64,000 bases of DNA from Chaetoderma sp. LZ-2023a (taxonomy: Eukaryota; Mollusca; Caudofoveata; Chaetodermatida; Chaetodermatidae): contig CM067366.1 of assembly GCA_034401795.1 (NCBI GenBank), forward strand, positions 69,060,014-69,124,013, read 5' to 3'. The notes under the pieces were generated by a model, which searched no databases, was not told where the DNA came from, and worked only from the letters and a program-made list of their open reading frames with translations. Each line of letters starts with the position of its first letter. Within the stretch, counting starts at the first letter, position 1. Both the position numbers and the translations under genes were made by a program. Shown here in pieces: positions 20,235 to 30,366 of the stretch.

Positions 20235-20401
20235 CGAATCTGACTGTGATTGGGAATTGACTCGGTACCTGCGGCTATGGTATTCCCGGACACAGTAGGG
20301 GCAGGACCAGGAGAGTGCGGAGTTTTAATTGTTTATTTTGAGCTAGACTAGATAATAGACATTATCATAATAGTACATCTGGTAAGTATTATTCGAAGTA
20401 G
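20235..20401 (-). repeat. 5' inverted terminal repeat of DIRS element B
   Basis: It is the reverse complement of 13740-13890 over about 150 bp (GACGAATCTGACTGTGATTG through GGTAAGTATT). The tail ATTCGAAGTAG pairs with the internal region. It ends at the AAT at 20402-20404. Confidence 0.9.
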
Positions 20402-20404
20402 AAT

Positions 20405-21740
20405 TGCGTTTCAGTTGAAATCTGGCCATTGATTAGCATTGTAAAGTATTTCTGGAAAATCAATAATGAATGAGCAATCAGAATTCTGTATATACGTTCT
20501 GAAGCCTGAAACTTGGAAAAGCCAAGATGGGTGCTGAAAAAATTGAGCGATCAAAATTCTGTCACATACATTATCTAAAGTTTGCCACCATAGGGTCCTT
20601 CCATCCAAGTCTGGTTGAAATCGCCCAATCAGTTAATGAGGAGTAGCGTTTCAAACATTTCCGGTAAATTTGTCATACAATTAAAGATTTTCACCGAAAA
20701 TTGACCAATTAAAATTCTGTATACAAGTTCTGAAACCTACATCCTTAGGGCCCTCCCGGCCAAACTAGATTGAAATCCGCCAAGTGGTCAATGAGTAGTG
20801 TTTTGACAATTGAGGATACATTTTTCAGATTTTAACCCAAAAAATTGACCAATAAAAATGATGTATTCAAGTTCAGAAGACCACACCCATAGTGTCCTTT
20901 CAGCCAAATTAGGTTGAAATCTGCCAAGCAGTTAATGAGGAGAAATGTTTTGACATTTTCGGGTAATTAAAACAAAATATAACCTAAGATTTTCACCAAA
21001 AAAATTGACCAATCAAAAATCTGAACAGATGTTCTAGCCCCTCCTCCATAGACTCCTAGCCAAGTTTGGGTGAAATCTGTCAAGAAGTTAAGGAGATAGG
21101 TTTTGACACTACGGTAATCTAAGATTTTTACCACAAAAATTGACCAATCAAAGATCTGAATAGATTTTCTAGACCCTACCAATATATGATCCTTCCAGGA
21201 AAATTTTGTTGAAATCCATCAAGAAACTAAGGAGATGCATTGTGATACTTCCGGGTAACCATTTCACAAAATCTGAAATTTTACCCCCAAAAATGACCAA
21301 TCAGAAATTTGAAAAGAAGATCTAGAACTTACGTCCATAGAATGCTTCAAGACGAATTTAGCTGAAATCGCTCAAGAAGCTAAGGACACTTTCAGGTACA
21401 TTTTTTGTATAAAATCTAGTATTTTTTACCCAAAAATCGAAAAATTAAAAATCTAAAAGTTCTAGAGCCTACCTCGATAGTCTAGCCAAATTTGATTAAA
21501 ATCTGCCAAGCGGTTTAGGAGGAAATACATTTTAAAGCAAAAGTTGACGGACGGACAGTCGCCATGGCATAAGCTCACCTGGCTATTCTGGCCACATGAG
21601 CTAACAATAAAGTTTTATTTGATCAGATAACACAGCCGATGTTGAGAGTAATGTGATCGTTACGTAACATGCTCTCCACCCCCACCTCCCTCCTCCCCTT
21701 TTTTTGTTTTAGCTCATCTGGCCTGAAAGATTGAAAAAAA
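20405..21740. repeat. repeat with about 145-bp tandem monomers
   Basis: About seven or eight degenerate monomers share AAAATTGACCAATCAAAA, TTCTGAAGCCTAC, CATAGGGTCCTTCCAGCC and GGTTGAAATC. Restarts are at about 20560, 20701, 20842, 21002, 21138, 21290 and 21436. The array ends in AAGTTGACGGACGGACAG and GCCATGGCATAAGCTCACCT, the same finish as at 50530-50580 and 58490-58570. This is a mobile repeat carrying an internal tandem array, seen also in this orientation at 49320-50590. Confidence 0.75.
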
Positions 21741-21759
21741 TATACTTAATTGCAGATTC

Positions 21760-23160
21760 CTTGACAACATCCATGCAGTCAATTGGAACATTGATGGATT
21801 GTTGTGCAGGGTTTACCCTGAAAGATTATATTGTCCGGCAAAGGAGCCGGATTGCAGACCAGAAGGTCCAGCAGATCTGTACCATGATTGGCGTGGCTAA
21901 TTCCGGGTGATCAGAAGGACTTGGCACTCCTGCCTGATTTCCTGAAGCATTTCTTTAATCCGGAATGCTGGTGGAATTGCATACATTCGCTCTCAGCTCA
22001 AAGCTAGCGCATCTGTTGCGATAGCGGTCGGATCTGGAATCGGAACATCGTCTTTGTTGCGAATAAATCTATGTTGGGTTTGCCCCAATGGCTGAACAGA
22101 TGATCCACCACACGTTAATTTAGTCACCATTCTGTTGGAACGGTTGCTCATGCTTCGGCTCAATGAATCCGCTAGGAGATTTAGTTTTCACGAAATATGA
22201 GCTGCTTTCAAGGTAATCCCATGATCCAGGCACCACCAAAGCAGTTTCCATGTCATCATACAGAGACTTGGCGACTTCGTTCCACCCAGGCGGTTTATGT
22301 AAATCACCATTGTTGAGTTGTCTGAACGAATTAGAAATATCTTGCCCTGGACTTCCTTGAGGAAATGTTCCATGCCTAAGACTACTGCTCTCATTTCCAG
22401 CAGATTGATGTGTTCTTGAGACTGTTCCAGATTCCAAAGCCCTGATATCTTGGCTTCTTCCAGCCAAGCTCCCCAGCCCTCCATCGATGCATCTGTGTAC
22501 ATCATGATTTGAGGGTTGGGAGAGGACAACATCACTCCAGCTAAATTTTCTCTTTTCATCCATCATTGGAGGTGGTGAATAAGAGGTTCCAACACTGACA
22601 CTTCTGAGTACAGAGAGCCTGTGCTCTGGGTTCACTGTGTCATGAGAAATAACTGGATAGGCCGCCTTTGCAAGGCTGCCTGTGGAATGACTGGTTCCCG
22701 AGAAACCATAAACCCCAGCATGCTCAAGTAAACCCGTGAACCGACATAGCAACTGTTGCACACTGACTGTATTACTGAAAGAAGTGATCCAACCCTTTCC
22801 TAAGAAGGATAAACATATCCTATCTCCAGATTGAAGTACATGCCCAGGTAAACAAACTTCTGGGATGGTGTCAGCTCTGATTTTTGAAAGTTTATTATCC
22901 AGCCTAAATCTGTCAGCTTCAGACTTCCTTCGCTCAACCCTGCCAACACCGTTCTTACTGTTTATTTTGAAACTCGGTGTGAGAATACACCTGTTTAGAG
23001 GTTTGAGGTTGAGAATTGGTCTTCATCCATCAGTGCTTTTTGTTACTAGGAAAATGGTTGAATAAAAGCCCAGACAATTCTTCTGAGTTGGCTGAATTGC
23101 CGTTTCTGTATGAGGGAATTTATTTCTTCCTCTATACACACTAGTAGGGCAGGTATGTGA
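21760..23160 (-). pseudogene. decayed DIRS RT/RNase H/methyltransferase-like region
   Basis: RNase H is well preserved at 22559-22188 (MYTDASMEGWGAWLEE, INLLEMRAV, RSDNSTMVIYIN). The methyltransferase-like and early recombinase regions (22120-21768) and RT sequences (22760-23150: LNLKPLNR, AFIQPF..) are recognisable but broken by frameshifts and by deletion of the RT catalytic core. It matches elements A and C better than B. It is probably the coding remnant of the older element at 13315-25326. It is not functional. Confidence 0.82.
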
Positions 23161-23164
23161 AAAA

Positions 23165-24420
23165 GATGTTCCATTCTTGCAGAAAGCATGAAATTTGGCA
23201 TATAGGTGGTCCTGATCATACTTAGATGCGGTGGCATGTGATTCTACCAAGGGAACCCATTCAAAATGGCGGATTCAAAATGGCCGCCTTCCCAGCGGAA
23301 AATTTGCATTACTCAAGCTCTAGACGGAGTAGAGAGATGGGATTAATGTCAAATTAGGGGTTTCATGGGTCAATTGTTATAATTTTACTCACTACAATAC
23401 TCTAAATATGTAAATATGAATCCTTCCATAGCGACCACCTGTGTTTGATGTCAAAAGACGGTAGCTCTTTAAGATGTGTTATCTAAAAGATCCATCTCTT
23501 GAGAACAAAAGCAATATAGCATCTAGAAATAGTTTAAATTACTTGATTTCTTAATATCGAACCAAGTAATGGTCGTTATAGATACGTTCAATTATCCTAT
23601 TAGAGTATGCAAGGCTATACATGATGCTGTTGATTGTTGAATCATGATTCAGACGTCACACGCACTGTGCACCGCATGAGCACAACTGTGTACAAGGTAG
23701 GTTGGATTTATAGCATTTGCATCTGCCAGTGCAATTACTTTTGCAAGCACATTTCATGAGTTCCCGGCATGCCTTAGATGCGTCTGCAAGCAAACTCCAT
23801 TGTGGTGACCAAGTGTCTCCATCTCTGACCCAACCCCAGTCAGCTGGCGATGGCGTTTTTGCATTTGTGTGGAGTGATTGGCCCCAAAGATGACCTGCCT
23901 GGAACGCAGCACGTTTGGTGTGTTGCAGCAGAGCTGCACTGGTCGGAGGAATGTTTTCTAGCTGCCTGTTGCCAAAAGCGAAAAGCCGTTTTCGTACCTC
24001 ATTAACCTTTGACAATGGTGATGTGCATTTGTACAGTAGTACGACAAACCTCTCCAGCGTTTCCATGTCATTGTCACACAGACGCCGATGCATCAGACAG
24101 TCTCCTAAATAGTGACTTGAATAGATCTGAAGTCCTCCAAACTTCCTATGCTGTCTTTTTGCAATTGTTATTGTAATGGGTAAAATCATAACCAGTGACC
24201 CAAGAAACCCTTAATTTGACATCAATTCCAGCCCTCTACTCTATCTAGAACTTGAGTAATGCAGATTTTCCGCTGGGAAGGCGGCCATTTTGAATCCACC
24301 ATTTTGAATGGGTTCCCGAGGTAGAATCACATGGCACTGCATCTAATTATGTTCAGCATACCGTAAACCACCTATATGCCAAATTTCATGCTTTCTGCCA
24401 GAATGGAACATCTTACCTCA
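23165..24420. mobile_element. element with 220-bp terminal inverted repeats carrying a CXC-domain gene
   Basis: The left arm (about 23165-23395, beginning AAGATGTTCCATTCTTGCAG) is the reverse complement, with scattered mismatches, of the right arm (about 24190-24420). Both contain GCATGAAATTTGGCATATAG and GGCCGCCTTCCCAGCGGAAA. The single gene between encodes a cysteine-rich protein and no transposase core. The element abuts the decayed DIRS copy. The superfamily is not identified, and no target duplication could be decided by eye. Confidence 0.8.
23656..24189 (-). CDS. CXC (TSO1/tesmin-type) cysteine-domain protein fragment
   Basis: The ORF has 177 codons with a true ATG (24187-24189) that lies at the inner edge of the right inverted repeat. 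The C-terminus is one complete CXC motif: nine cysteines C147, C149, C153, C157, C159, C166, C170, C172, C176 with the spacing CxC-x4-C-x3-CxC-x6-C-x3-CxC-x3-C, a zinc-binding DNA-contact fold in tesmin/TSO1/LIN54 proteins. Before it come LERFVVLLY, PPTSAALLQHTKRA and AGHLWGQS...DWGW, which I recall as recurring in large uncharacterised invertebrate proteins that end in the same Cys motif. If so this is only the C-terminal part of that family, carried in a short element. Its function is unknown. Confidence 0.7.
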   Translation of the reverse strand: MILPITITIAKRQHRKFGGLQIYSSHYLGDCLMHRRLCDNDMETLERFVVLLYKCTSPLSKVNEVRKRLFAFGNRQLENIPPTSAALLQHTKRAAFQAGHLWGQSLHTNAKTPSPADWGWVRDGDTWSPQWSLLADASKACRELMKCACKSNCTGRCKCYKSNLPCTQLCSCGAQCV

Positions 24421-24548
24421 AATTTGTTACATATCCGCCCCCACTAACCCGCTGATCTGGCATAATGAGCATAACCCGGCTACAAATCAGGCCTAAAATA
24501 GTTCAAACATTTGAAAATCAATTTCTTTTTCATGTGGACTAGTCTTAA

Positions 24549-24780
24549 CCCTTTAATGGCCAAATTTGGTCAAGAAAATTTAAATATCTGCCTATAGAAT
24601 GTCTATTTACAGACTATAGAATACAATTTTTTAAAACTAACCCCAGAAATGTCTGGCTCGGTTATCGAGTCAGTCATTCCAGTGGTAAATTTTCAAAAAT
24701 TGTATTTTCCTGGCCTGTAAATGCATATTCCACAAGACCATAACAGAGACGGGTTTTGAGCGGCATGACCATTAAAGCGC
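24549..24780. repeat. P1 palindrome with TTAA target
   Basis: The left end is TTAA|CCCTTTAATGGCC at 24545-24561. The centre GTCTGGCTCGGTTATCGAGTCAGTC lies at about 24650, and the right end is GGCATGACCATTAAAGCGC|TAA. Confidence 0.8.
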
Positions 24781-25139
24781 TAAGCATCGCATGGAACAAA
24801 TCTGTAACGTTTTATTCAAAATCAGATAACCCCTTGTGGGTGCAAATGCCATTTTAAAATAACCAGAGCGGATACCCACGCTGACATTTTTGGCCCTCTC
24901 CCAAAATCTCTCACTTTGTGAAAGGCGAGATAAAAAGTAAGTTGGTTAGTCAAATAATAATCAAACAATTACTGAAGGATTTAAAGTAATAAAGGTTAGA
25001 TTATGACGTCATTTTGTTAAGGGCAGATAGATAGTTAACGAATAACAATCAAATATATATCTCCTTTAGGTTACAATCTTGGAATCTGGACCGAACAAGA
25101 GCAAAAAGCTAAGCTATGAAAGAAATGTGTTGCATTGGC

Positions 25140-25326
25140 AGCCAATATCTAGGAAAGAGGACGTGTCACTGCGCACGTGCGCCGTTGGTTCGCACATCCG
25201 CCGAGTGACAGATGCATAACCTGCCTACTAGGGGCAGGTTTCTTTGAAAGTGTGTAATATTGTATCTGGAGCAATATTTAGTAAATATCAATGAGTATCA
25301 GCATGGTAAGTATACTCTTGAAGTGA
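25140..25326 (-). repeat. 5' terminal repeat of the older DIRS element
   Basis: GTGACAGATGCATAACCTGCCTACTAGGGGCAGG through TATACTCTTGAAGTGAA is the reverse complement of parts of 13330-13500 and of 13617-13665. It ends at AAT 25327-25329. The same repeat type forms the right edge of the window (63513-63700). Confidence 0.75.
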
Positions 25327-25329
25327 AAT

Positions 25330-25854
25330 GGATCCTTCGTATGGTGGGAGAAAGGGCATACTAAGGATAGAAAGACATTGTACACTATCTAGAGTGGCGT
25401 GGGTGCAAAGAATATAAAAGTAAAAAGCACATTTTCTTATCATCATTTATTTTATAACATCGCAGAAACGTCAGAAATTCAATATCTATAACTGTCCAGC
25501 ATTCATTTTCAGATAGTTATATAAAATAAAATCATGTAAAATGTATAACTTATGTAAAACTAACTAGAATGCACAGTCGATGGAATGCCATCGCAAATCT
25601 ACAAGCTTTCATCAACTTTGACATTCCCCCACCCAACCCCCACCCCATACTGAGGACAAATGTAAACATTGTCTCACAATCTACAATCATATGGGTAACT
25701 AATAAACCAAATTTTGTTGAATTCCACCAGCCTGGACTTTCTGCCCGTGCCCCATGGCCAGCTGGGGTGAGGAGCCTAATGTAAATTTCATCTTGTAATC
25801 CACAATCAGTTTCCGAGGAGATGGACAGAGGCGAGTGCAATATCCCCTCCTTTT
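25330..25854. other. no gene recognised
   Basis: Short open frames here lack conserved motifs. I see no repeat of the named families. Confidence 0.35.
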
Positions 25855-26660
25855 TAGCTCACCTGGCCAGAATGGCCAAGTGAGCTTATGCCATGGAGAC
25901 TGTCCGTCGTCTGTCCAGCATCCGCCCATCCATCAACTTTTTTCTTTAAATGACTTCTCAAGCACCACTGGGCCGATTTAAATTATATTTGGCAGGAAGT
26001 ATCCTTAGGGCATAGGGATCCAAGTTTGTTCAAACAAAGCCGATCGGCCAATTTGGCCAGCGGCCATCTTGGATTTTGGCGGATTTTAGGAAACGTCTTT
26101 AAAAATCTTCTCCGAAACCGCTTGGTGAATCGATTCAAAACTCACGAAATATCATATAGGGCAAGAGCCGAACCAAGTTTGTTCAAAGGAATTTGATTGG
26201 CCAAATGGTTCAGCGGCCATCTTGGATGACCTAGTTTTCGTGAAAACGACTTCTGCAAAACCGCTGAACGGATCGGGCTGAAATTTTGGGGATATGATTA
26301 TGGACTAAGGGCCATTAAAGTTTGTTCATGGGAAGTTAATAGGTAAAAAAACATGGCCGCCGTGGACCAATCAAATTTTAGCGTGTTTGGCTGCCATATT
26401 CAATCCGTCTTCTGTATGTCCGTCCATCCATCTGTCTGTCCATCACCAACAATGGCGGCTCATTTTGTTATTTCTTTATAGATTGATACCAAACTTGGTC
26501 ACAAAGTTAATGTCGGCATCTAATATCTGTGTTGTGAAAATGAAACTGATATCACCCCCTAAATATTTGCAGTCTCACTTTCATAGGGAAAATACAGGTT
26601 TGTTCCCACCGTCCATTGATTTATCACCATGTCAGATTTTATTGCCAAAGTAGATATTAA
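25855..26660. repeat. molluscan-style 'GCTCACCTGGCC' dispersed repeat
   Basis: The start is TTTAGCTCACCTGGCCAGAATGG CCAAGTGAGC (a short inverted repeat), then GTCCGTCGTCTGTCC. Two or three divergent repeats follow, with AACTTGGTC-type and GGCCATCTTGGATTT segments at about 26060 and 26215. The style matches repeats I know from molluscan genomes; the class is not certain. Confidence 0.6.
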
Positions 26661-26747
26661 ACTCCAATTAACAGATTAACCTTTCCAATACTGCCGAAAT
26701 ATTTAAGATTTGTGTTATGTGCTCTGACATCAATGCTCTTAAAAATA

Positions 26748-26845
26748 TTTTGAAATGTATTTGATTGACAGTTGTTGCTGCCTTAGGCAGCAATGAAAGT
26801 TGTTGCAGCAATGACTTTCAGTCAAATTATTTTCTAAATCAACTC
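26748..26845. repeat. P2 foldback, internally duplicated
   Basis: TTTGATTGACAGTTGTTGCTGCC pairs with GGCAGCAATGAAAGTTGTTGC..TTTCAGTCAAATTATTTTC. The centre is asymmetrically repeated. Confidence 0.6.
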
Positions 26846-27047
26846 CAGCTCACCCTACCCCTGCTGCTAACTTGGTGATTCAGCCAGATGCACATGTGTT
26901 AAATGGATTGTGTGTTGGTGGGGAATAACCTGCTATAAAGACCACCTACCTGCCTTTAGAGACCATTTTCTTAAATTGTATTTAAACGTCTAGTAACCGT
27001 CTGAGTGCTGAGTTTTTGCAGACGACATATTCCAAAGGTTATATCTC

Positions 27048-27143
27048 TGAACCTGATAAATATTTTGAAAACAATTGGACTGAAAGTTGTTGGTGGCTAA
27101 GCCGCCAACAACTTTCAGTCAAATTGTTTTCAAAATATTCAAC
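27048..27143. repeat. P2 foldback, well preserved
   Basis: AATATTTTGAAAACAATTGG and GAAAGTTGTTGGTGGCTAA form one arm, paired with GCCGCCAACAACTTTCAG and AATTGTTTTCAAAATATT. It is nearly the same as 11170-11281. Confidence 0.8.
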
Positions 27144-27505
27144 AAGTCAAGCGCTTTTGAAAATTGGAATTATTAGCTGCACTTGCTTGCAGCAGTGAGA
27201 CAGTTAAGAAACCAGCTGTAGTTAGTACCGTTATCATCTATTTTCGCTTAAACATTGTTCAAAAGAACTAATGCAAAAAACAGTCCAGAGATTGTTGTCA
27301 ATATCTCGAAAACTAAACCATTTGACTGAAAGTCATTGGAAGTGACACCGATGGATGTAAAACTTAAGTAAGATTAGTTGAAATGCCAATGTTCCAGGTG
27401 AGCGCTACAGACTCATTGGGCCTCTTGTTTCAAATCAAACGCATGGAGATAACTTCATAGATCTTTTTACAAGTGATTATAATATATTGCAATTGAACAA
27501 CTTAA

Positions 27506-27717
27506 CCCTTTAGTGGCTAAACCATGCAAAACCCGTCTCCAAGGAGACCGGGCCAAGAGACAATTTTTGAAAACCTTCCAATGGAATTACTATCTCGGTT
27601 ATCGAATCAAATCATTCCAGTGGTAAATTTTCAAAAATAGTCTTCTCTTGGCTTACAAATGGACATTTGTGAAGACCACTGCAAAAGTAAATTCTGGTCG
27701 GCTTGACCATTAACAGG
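27506..27717. repeat. P1 palindrome with TTAA at both sides
   Basis: TTAA (27502-27505) | CCCTTTAGTGGC ... GCTTGACCATTAACAGG | TTAA (27718-27721). The centre is degenerate (ACTATCTCGGTTATCGAATC). Confidence 0.8.
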
Positions 27718-28278
27718 TTAACAAGCATGTAATGTATGTAATTACTTAATAATGCCCCAACCTCCAACCTAATCAGAACAGCTAAAGTAAATTATCACAA
27801 GGTTGATTCACAAAAAATATGGCACAGAAATCTAATATTTACAACCAATTCAAAGTGTAAAACATTTTAAAAATTTTGTCTGATATTTATACATGTATAA
27901 TCAGGGCTTTAGATTACCCCTTAGCTATGACTTTACAAGTCATGCCCATATTAGTAAGCCCAAATTAAAATCCTACTGGCTGCTATGAACACTAATTAAC
28001 TAATTTAAGTCAATTAAATACTCAGAGATTGATGCTGTGGCATTTTATGTCTATGCAGAGGTCTTATTGTGCTATTAAAACTAAAATGGCTCAAAATCAA
28101 TGTCTCAGATTTCAAAATTCTCTAGTTTCTAGGAGCATTGATGGATCCCGGACCAGATAGATGGTGTGCCCAAATGAGGTAAATCTAAAGCCCTGATAAT
28201 TATATTTATACAATATTTGACAGAAAATGCCATTAACTACATTGGAAAACCTGAAGTCTTAAACTCAAACTTAAAGCT

Positions 28279-28365
28279 GCTGATGATTTTGAAAAACAAT
28301 TTGACTTAAACTAGCTGCTGCCTTAGGCAGTGACAACAACTTTCAGTTAAATTATTTTCAAAATA
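28279..28365. repeat. P2 foldback
   Basis: GATTTTGAAAAACAATTTGAC is paired with AGTTAAATTATTTTCAAAATAAT around CTGCCTTAGGCAG. Confidence 0.7.
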
Positions 28366-28520
28366 ATCGGTAGGAAATTGAAAATATCATGTCACAAACA
28401 TCATGTATATGTATCTATGTGGAAAAAATCAATTAACAACAAATTCTCAAATATGCAAATAAATGTGAAAGTGAGCTGCAATGGAAGTATAATTTGAAGA
28501 CTAAGAAATGAATAACTGCA

Positions 28521-28697
28521 TCAACTAATAGCACATTCCATACTTGCTTCACCATCAGTTGGTAACTGTAAAATTCTCGTCAATGCACGACATAAATAGG
28601 ACATTGTACCATAGCGGCCACTGGGAGCGCTGTCGTAGAAATGCTGACATATCCCAGCAGGCCCTGTTGTACTGGTGACAATGTCGCTTGGCATTTG
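28521..28697 (-). CDS. PHKA: phosphorylase b kinase regulatory subunit alpha, last exon
   Basis: The exon begins after the acceptor CATTTACTTACAG (28698-28710) with codon CAA and runs 58 codons to TGA (28521-28523). It holds the signature [20 protein letters not shown], the conserved C-terminal segment of the PHK alpha subunit, and ends MECAIS, which I recall from invertebrate PHKA. PHKA is a large regulatory and calmodulin-interacting subunit of the hexadecameric phosphorylase kinase complex, which activates glycogen phosphorylase in the cytosol. The exon starts in phase 0, matching the end of the exon at 36746. An intron of 8048 bp lies between, filled mainly by DIRS element C. A beta-subunit assignment is less likely from these motifs. 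Confidence 0.9.
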   Translation of the reverse strand, partial: QMPSDIVTSTTGPAGICQHFYDSAPSGRYGTMSYLCRALTRILQLPTDGEASMECAIS

Positions 28698-28820
28698 CTG
28701 TAAGTAAATGATGAGTAAAATTAACATCATTATGAACTGATTTCTGTTGCAATACCAGTGTTGAGAAGGGTTGTGCCTGTATTATATGATTATAACGCTC
28801 ATGAGGAAATTTGTTTTGGC

Positions 28821-28874
28821 GAGTTCTGTAACACTATTGAGTTCTGTAACACTATTGAGTTCTGTAACACTATT
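28821..28874. repeat. 18-bp tandem repeat, three copies
   Basis: GAGTTCTGTAACACTATT occurs three times without change. Confidence 0.95.
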
Positions 28875-29149
28875 GGTGATACAGATTGTGACGTCATAAG
28901 TTATCAATTTAATTCTATTATGATGCCATAGTCATGCCATGCAAAACAACCCTGATAACGCAATTAATGGGCCAGTACTGTACCAATACCAGAAGGCCCA
29001 GCAACCTGCATTATCATGATTGTTGCTAAACTCGCACAAATGAAATCAACCTAACACTAGTGTTGACAACACTAGCCCAATCGAATGAGCTTTACAATTC
29101 CATGTATGCCTTTCAATAGTACAGACGGTATTCTCTGCTGCGCTTGACA

Positions 29150-29335
29150 TTTAACAATTTCGTGGTCAAGCCGGCAAAATCAGCCACTACAGCAGCGGTC
29201 TTGAGGATTTTTATTTGCAGGCCACTGATAACTGGTTCAGGTATTGAGCCTGTCATTCTAGTGATACATTTCTAAAAGTACTCTTCTGATGGCCTGGAAA
29301 TTGGGTCTTGTCCGCTTATTATAGCGAACCATGTT
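29150..29335. repeat. degenerate P1 palindrome
   Basis: CATTTAACAATTTCGTGGTCAAGCCGG starts the arm. ACTGGTTCAGGTATTGAGCCTGTCATTC is the centre. The right end is eroded. Confidence 0.55.
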
Positions 29336-29405
29336 TCCAAGTTTGGGTCCAGACTAATTAAACATACATGAGATATCACCCACTAAGTTGAACTTGGAGC
29401 AAAAT

Positions 29406-29690
29406 AAGAAAATTTACCAAATTTCTTTTTCACGAGTGAGATGACATACTTACCTCCCTAACACTCGATATACTAGTATATCGGCTCTAAATTCAATAAT
29501 ATTCAGAATTATAAAAAGTTAGGTGCCCCTAATGGGCAGGTGGATGTACACAGTCATGCACATGTCAGACCCCACCTACTGCACATGCGCATACTGGTAC
29601 TTCCATTACTAAATATTGGCTGACATAGAAGCAACTATTCAGATAACCAAAGGACCAGGCCTCCGTGGGGTGGAGAGGCCGGGATCCTGT
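29406..29690 (-). repeat. 3' inverted terminal repeat of DIRS element C
   Basis: CATACTTACCTCCCTAACACTC, ATATACTAGTATATCGG and GCATGCGCAT-like segments (GCACATGCGCATACTGG) are the reverse complement of 34806-34991. The outer arm pairs with 29690-29745. Confidence 0.88.
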
Positions 29691-29790
29691 TAGGGAGGTA
29701 AGTATGTCATCTCTCGTGAAAAAGAAATTTGGTAAATTTTCTTATTTCACATCATGAGAACATACTTACCTCCCTAACACTCTTGATAAA
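29690..29790 (-). repeat. internal complementary region of DIRS element C
   Basis: The left part complements the 3' end (29406-29460). The right part (TTTCACATCATGAGAACATAC) complements the 5' end at 34976-35003. An ATT junction lies between. Confidence 0.85.
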
Positions 29791-30366
29791 AGCCAGAATT
29801 TGAAAGTCAATATTGGCGGGAGGGAGGCAAGGTCCTGAAAACCAGCACACCCTCGAAGAGACTGGCTCTCTGAATTTTCAAGAGATTTAAAAACATCTGA
29901 AATTGTATCCGCAAACACAACCGGGAATAGAATTTTACATCGGATAATCGACCGATGAAGAGAGATTGATCAAAAAGCAAATGCGCTCCCCCCCCCCCTC
30001 TTTCTGAGGAAGGTTAGGAAAAAACGCTGCTCTAAACGACTAGCACGTTCTCTAATACTTGATGATAAGTATTACTAGACATTGGAAAAAGAAGAATTGC
30101 TTCATTTTCAAAAAACTCTCTGAAAGAACCACAATTAAGAGACATTAACCATCACCATATTAAAAATAAAAAATATGACACCATCACCAAGACAAAAAAA
30201 CAAAATGGTCACATATACTGACCTCTGATGTCTTGGGCGCGGCACTTATCTCTTACCCCACCGGATGAAGAGAATTGTACCAGCTAATAGTAGGGATACC
30301 CTACCAACAAATGTGATATTTGTAAATAGAAGAGGAAAACTAATTACAAATATATACCTCCATTAT
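29791..30366 (-). other. 3' untranslated region of DIRS element C
   Basis: No gene is supported. It contains a C-run near 29988-29998 and matches the reverse complement of 2760-3000 in element A. Confidence 0.65.

Larger units (their letters stand above)
13694..20401 (-). mobile_element. complete DIRS-type retrotransposon B, 6.7 kb
   Basis: All parts are present and in the right order on the minus strand: 5' inverted repeat (20401 down to about 20230), gag with an inferred intron, RT/RNase H/methyltransferase-like frame, tyrosine recombinase, internal complementary region (14054-13953) and 3' inverted repeat (about 13885-13694). AAT flanks both ends (13691-13693 and 20402-20404), and one ATT sits at the matching junction inside the internal region (14012-14014). 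The two outer repeats are about 150 bp and nearly identical. The three main frames have no disabling mutation that I can see, so this copy could be recent. Confidence 0.92.
13315..25326 (-). mobile_element. older DIRS element, interrupted by nested insertions (inferred)
   Basis: The left remnant (13315-13690) has a DIRS 3' terminal repeat and internal complementary region with CATCCTGATACTCA. Its right arm (13617-13665) is the reverse complement of the element end at 25280-25326, and the body of the 3' repeat matches the reverse complement of 25140-25280. A decayed RT/RNase H body of the same orientation lies between (21760-23160). The parts fit one ancient minus-strand element, later invaded by the complete DIRS element (13694-20401), a tandem-array repeat (20405-21740) and a TIR element (23165-24420). 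The alternative is three unrelated fragments. Confidence 0.55.

Noticed and set aside
22120..22761. 213-codon minus-strand frame as an independent gene
   Set aside because: It is the recombinase-phase overlap frame of the decayed DIRS copy; the real protein homology (RNase H) is in the neighbouring frame at 22559-22188.
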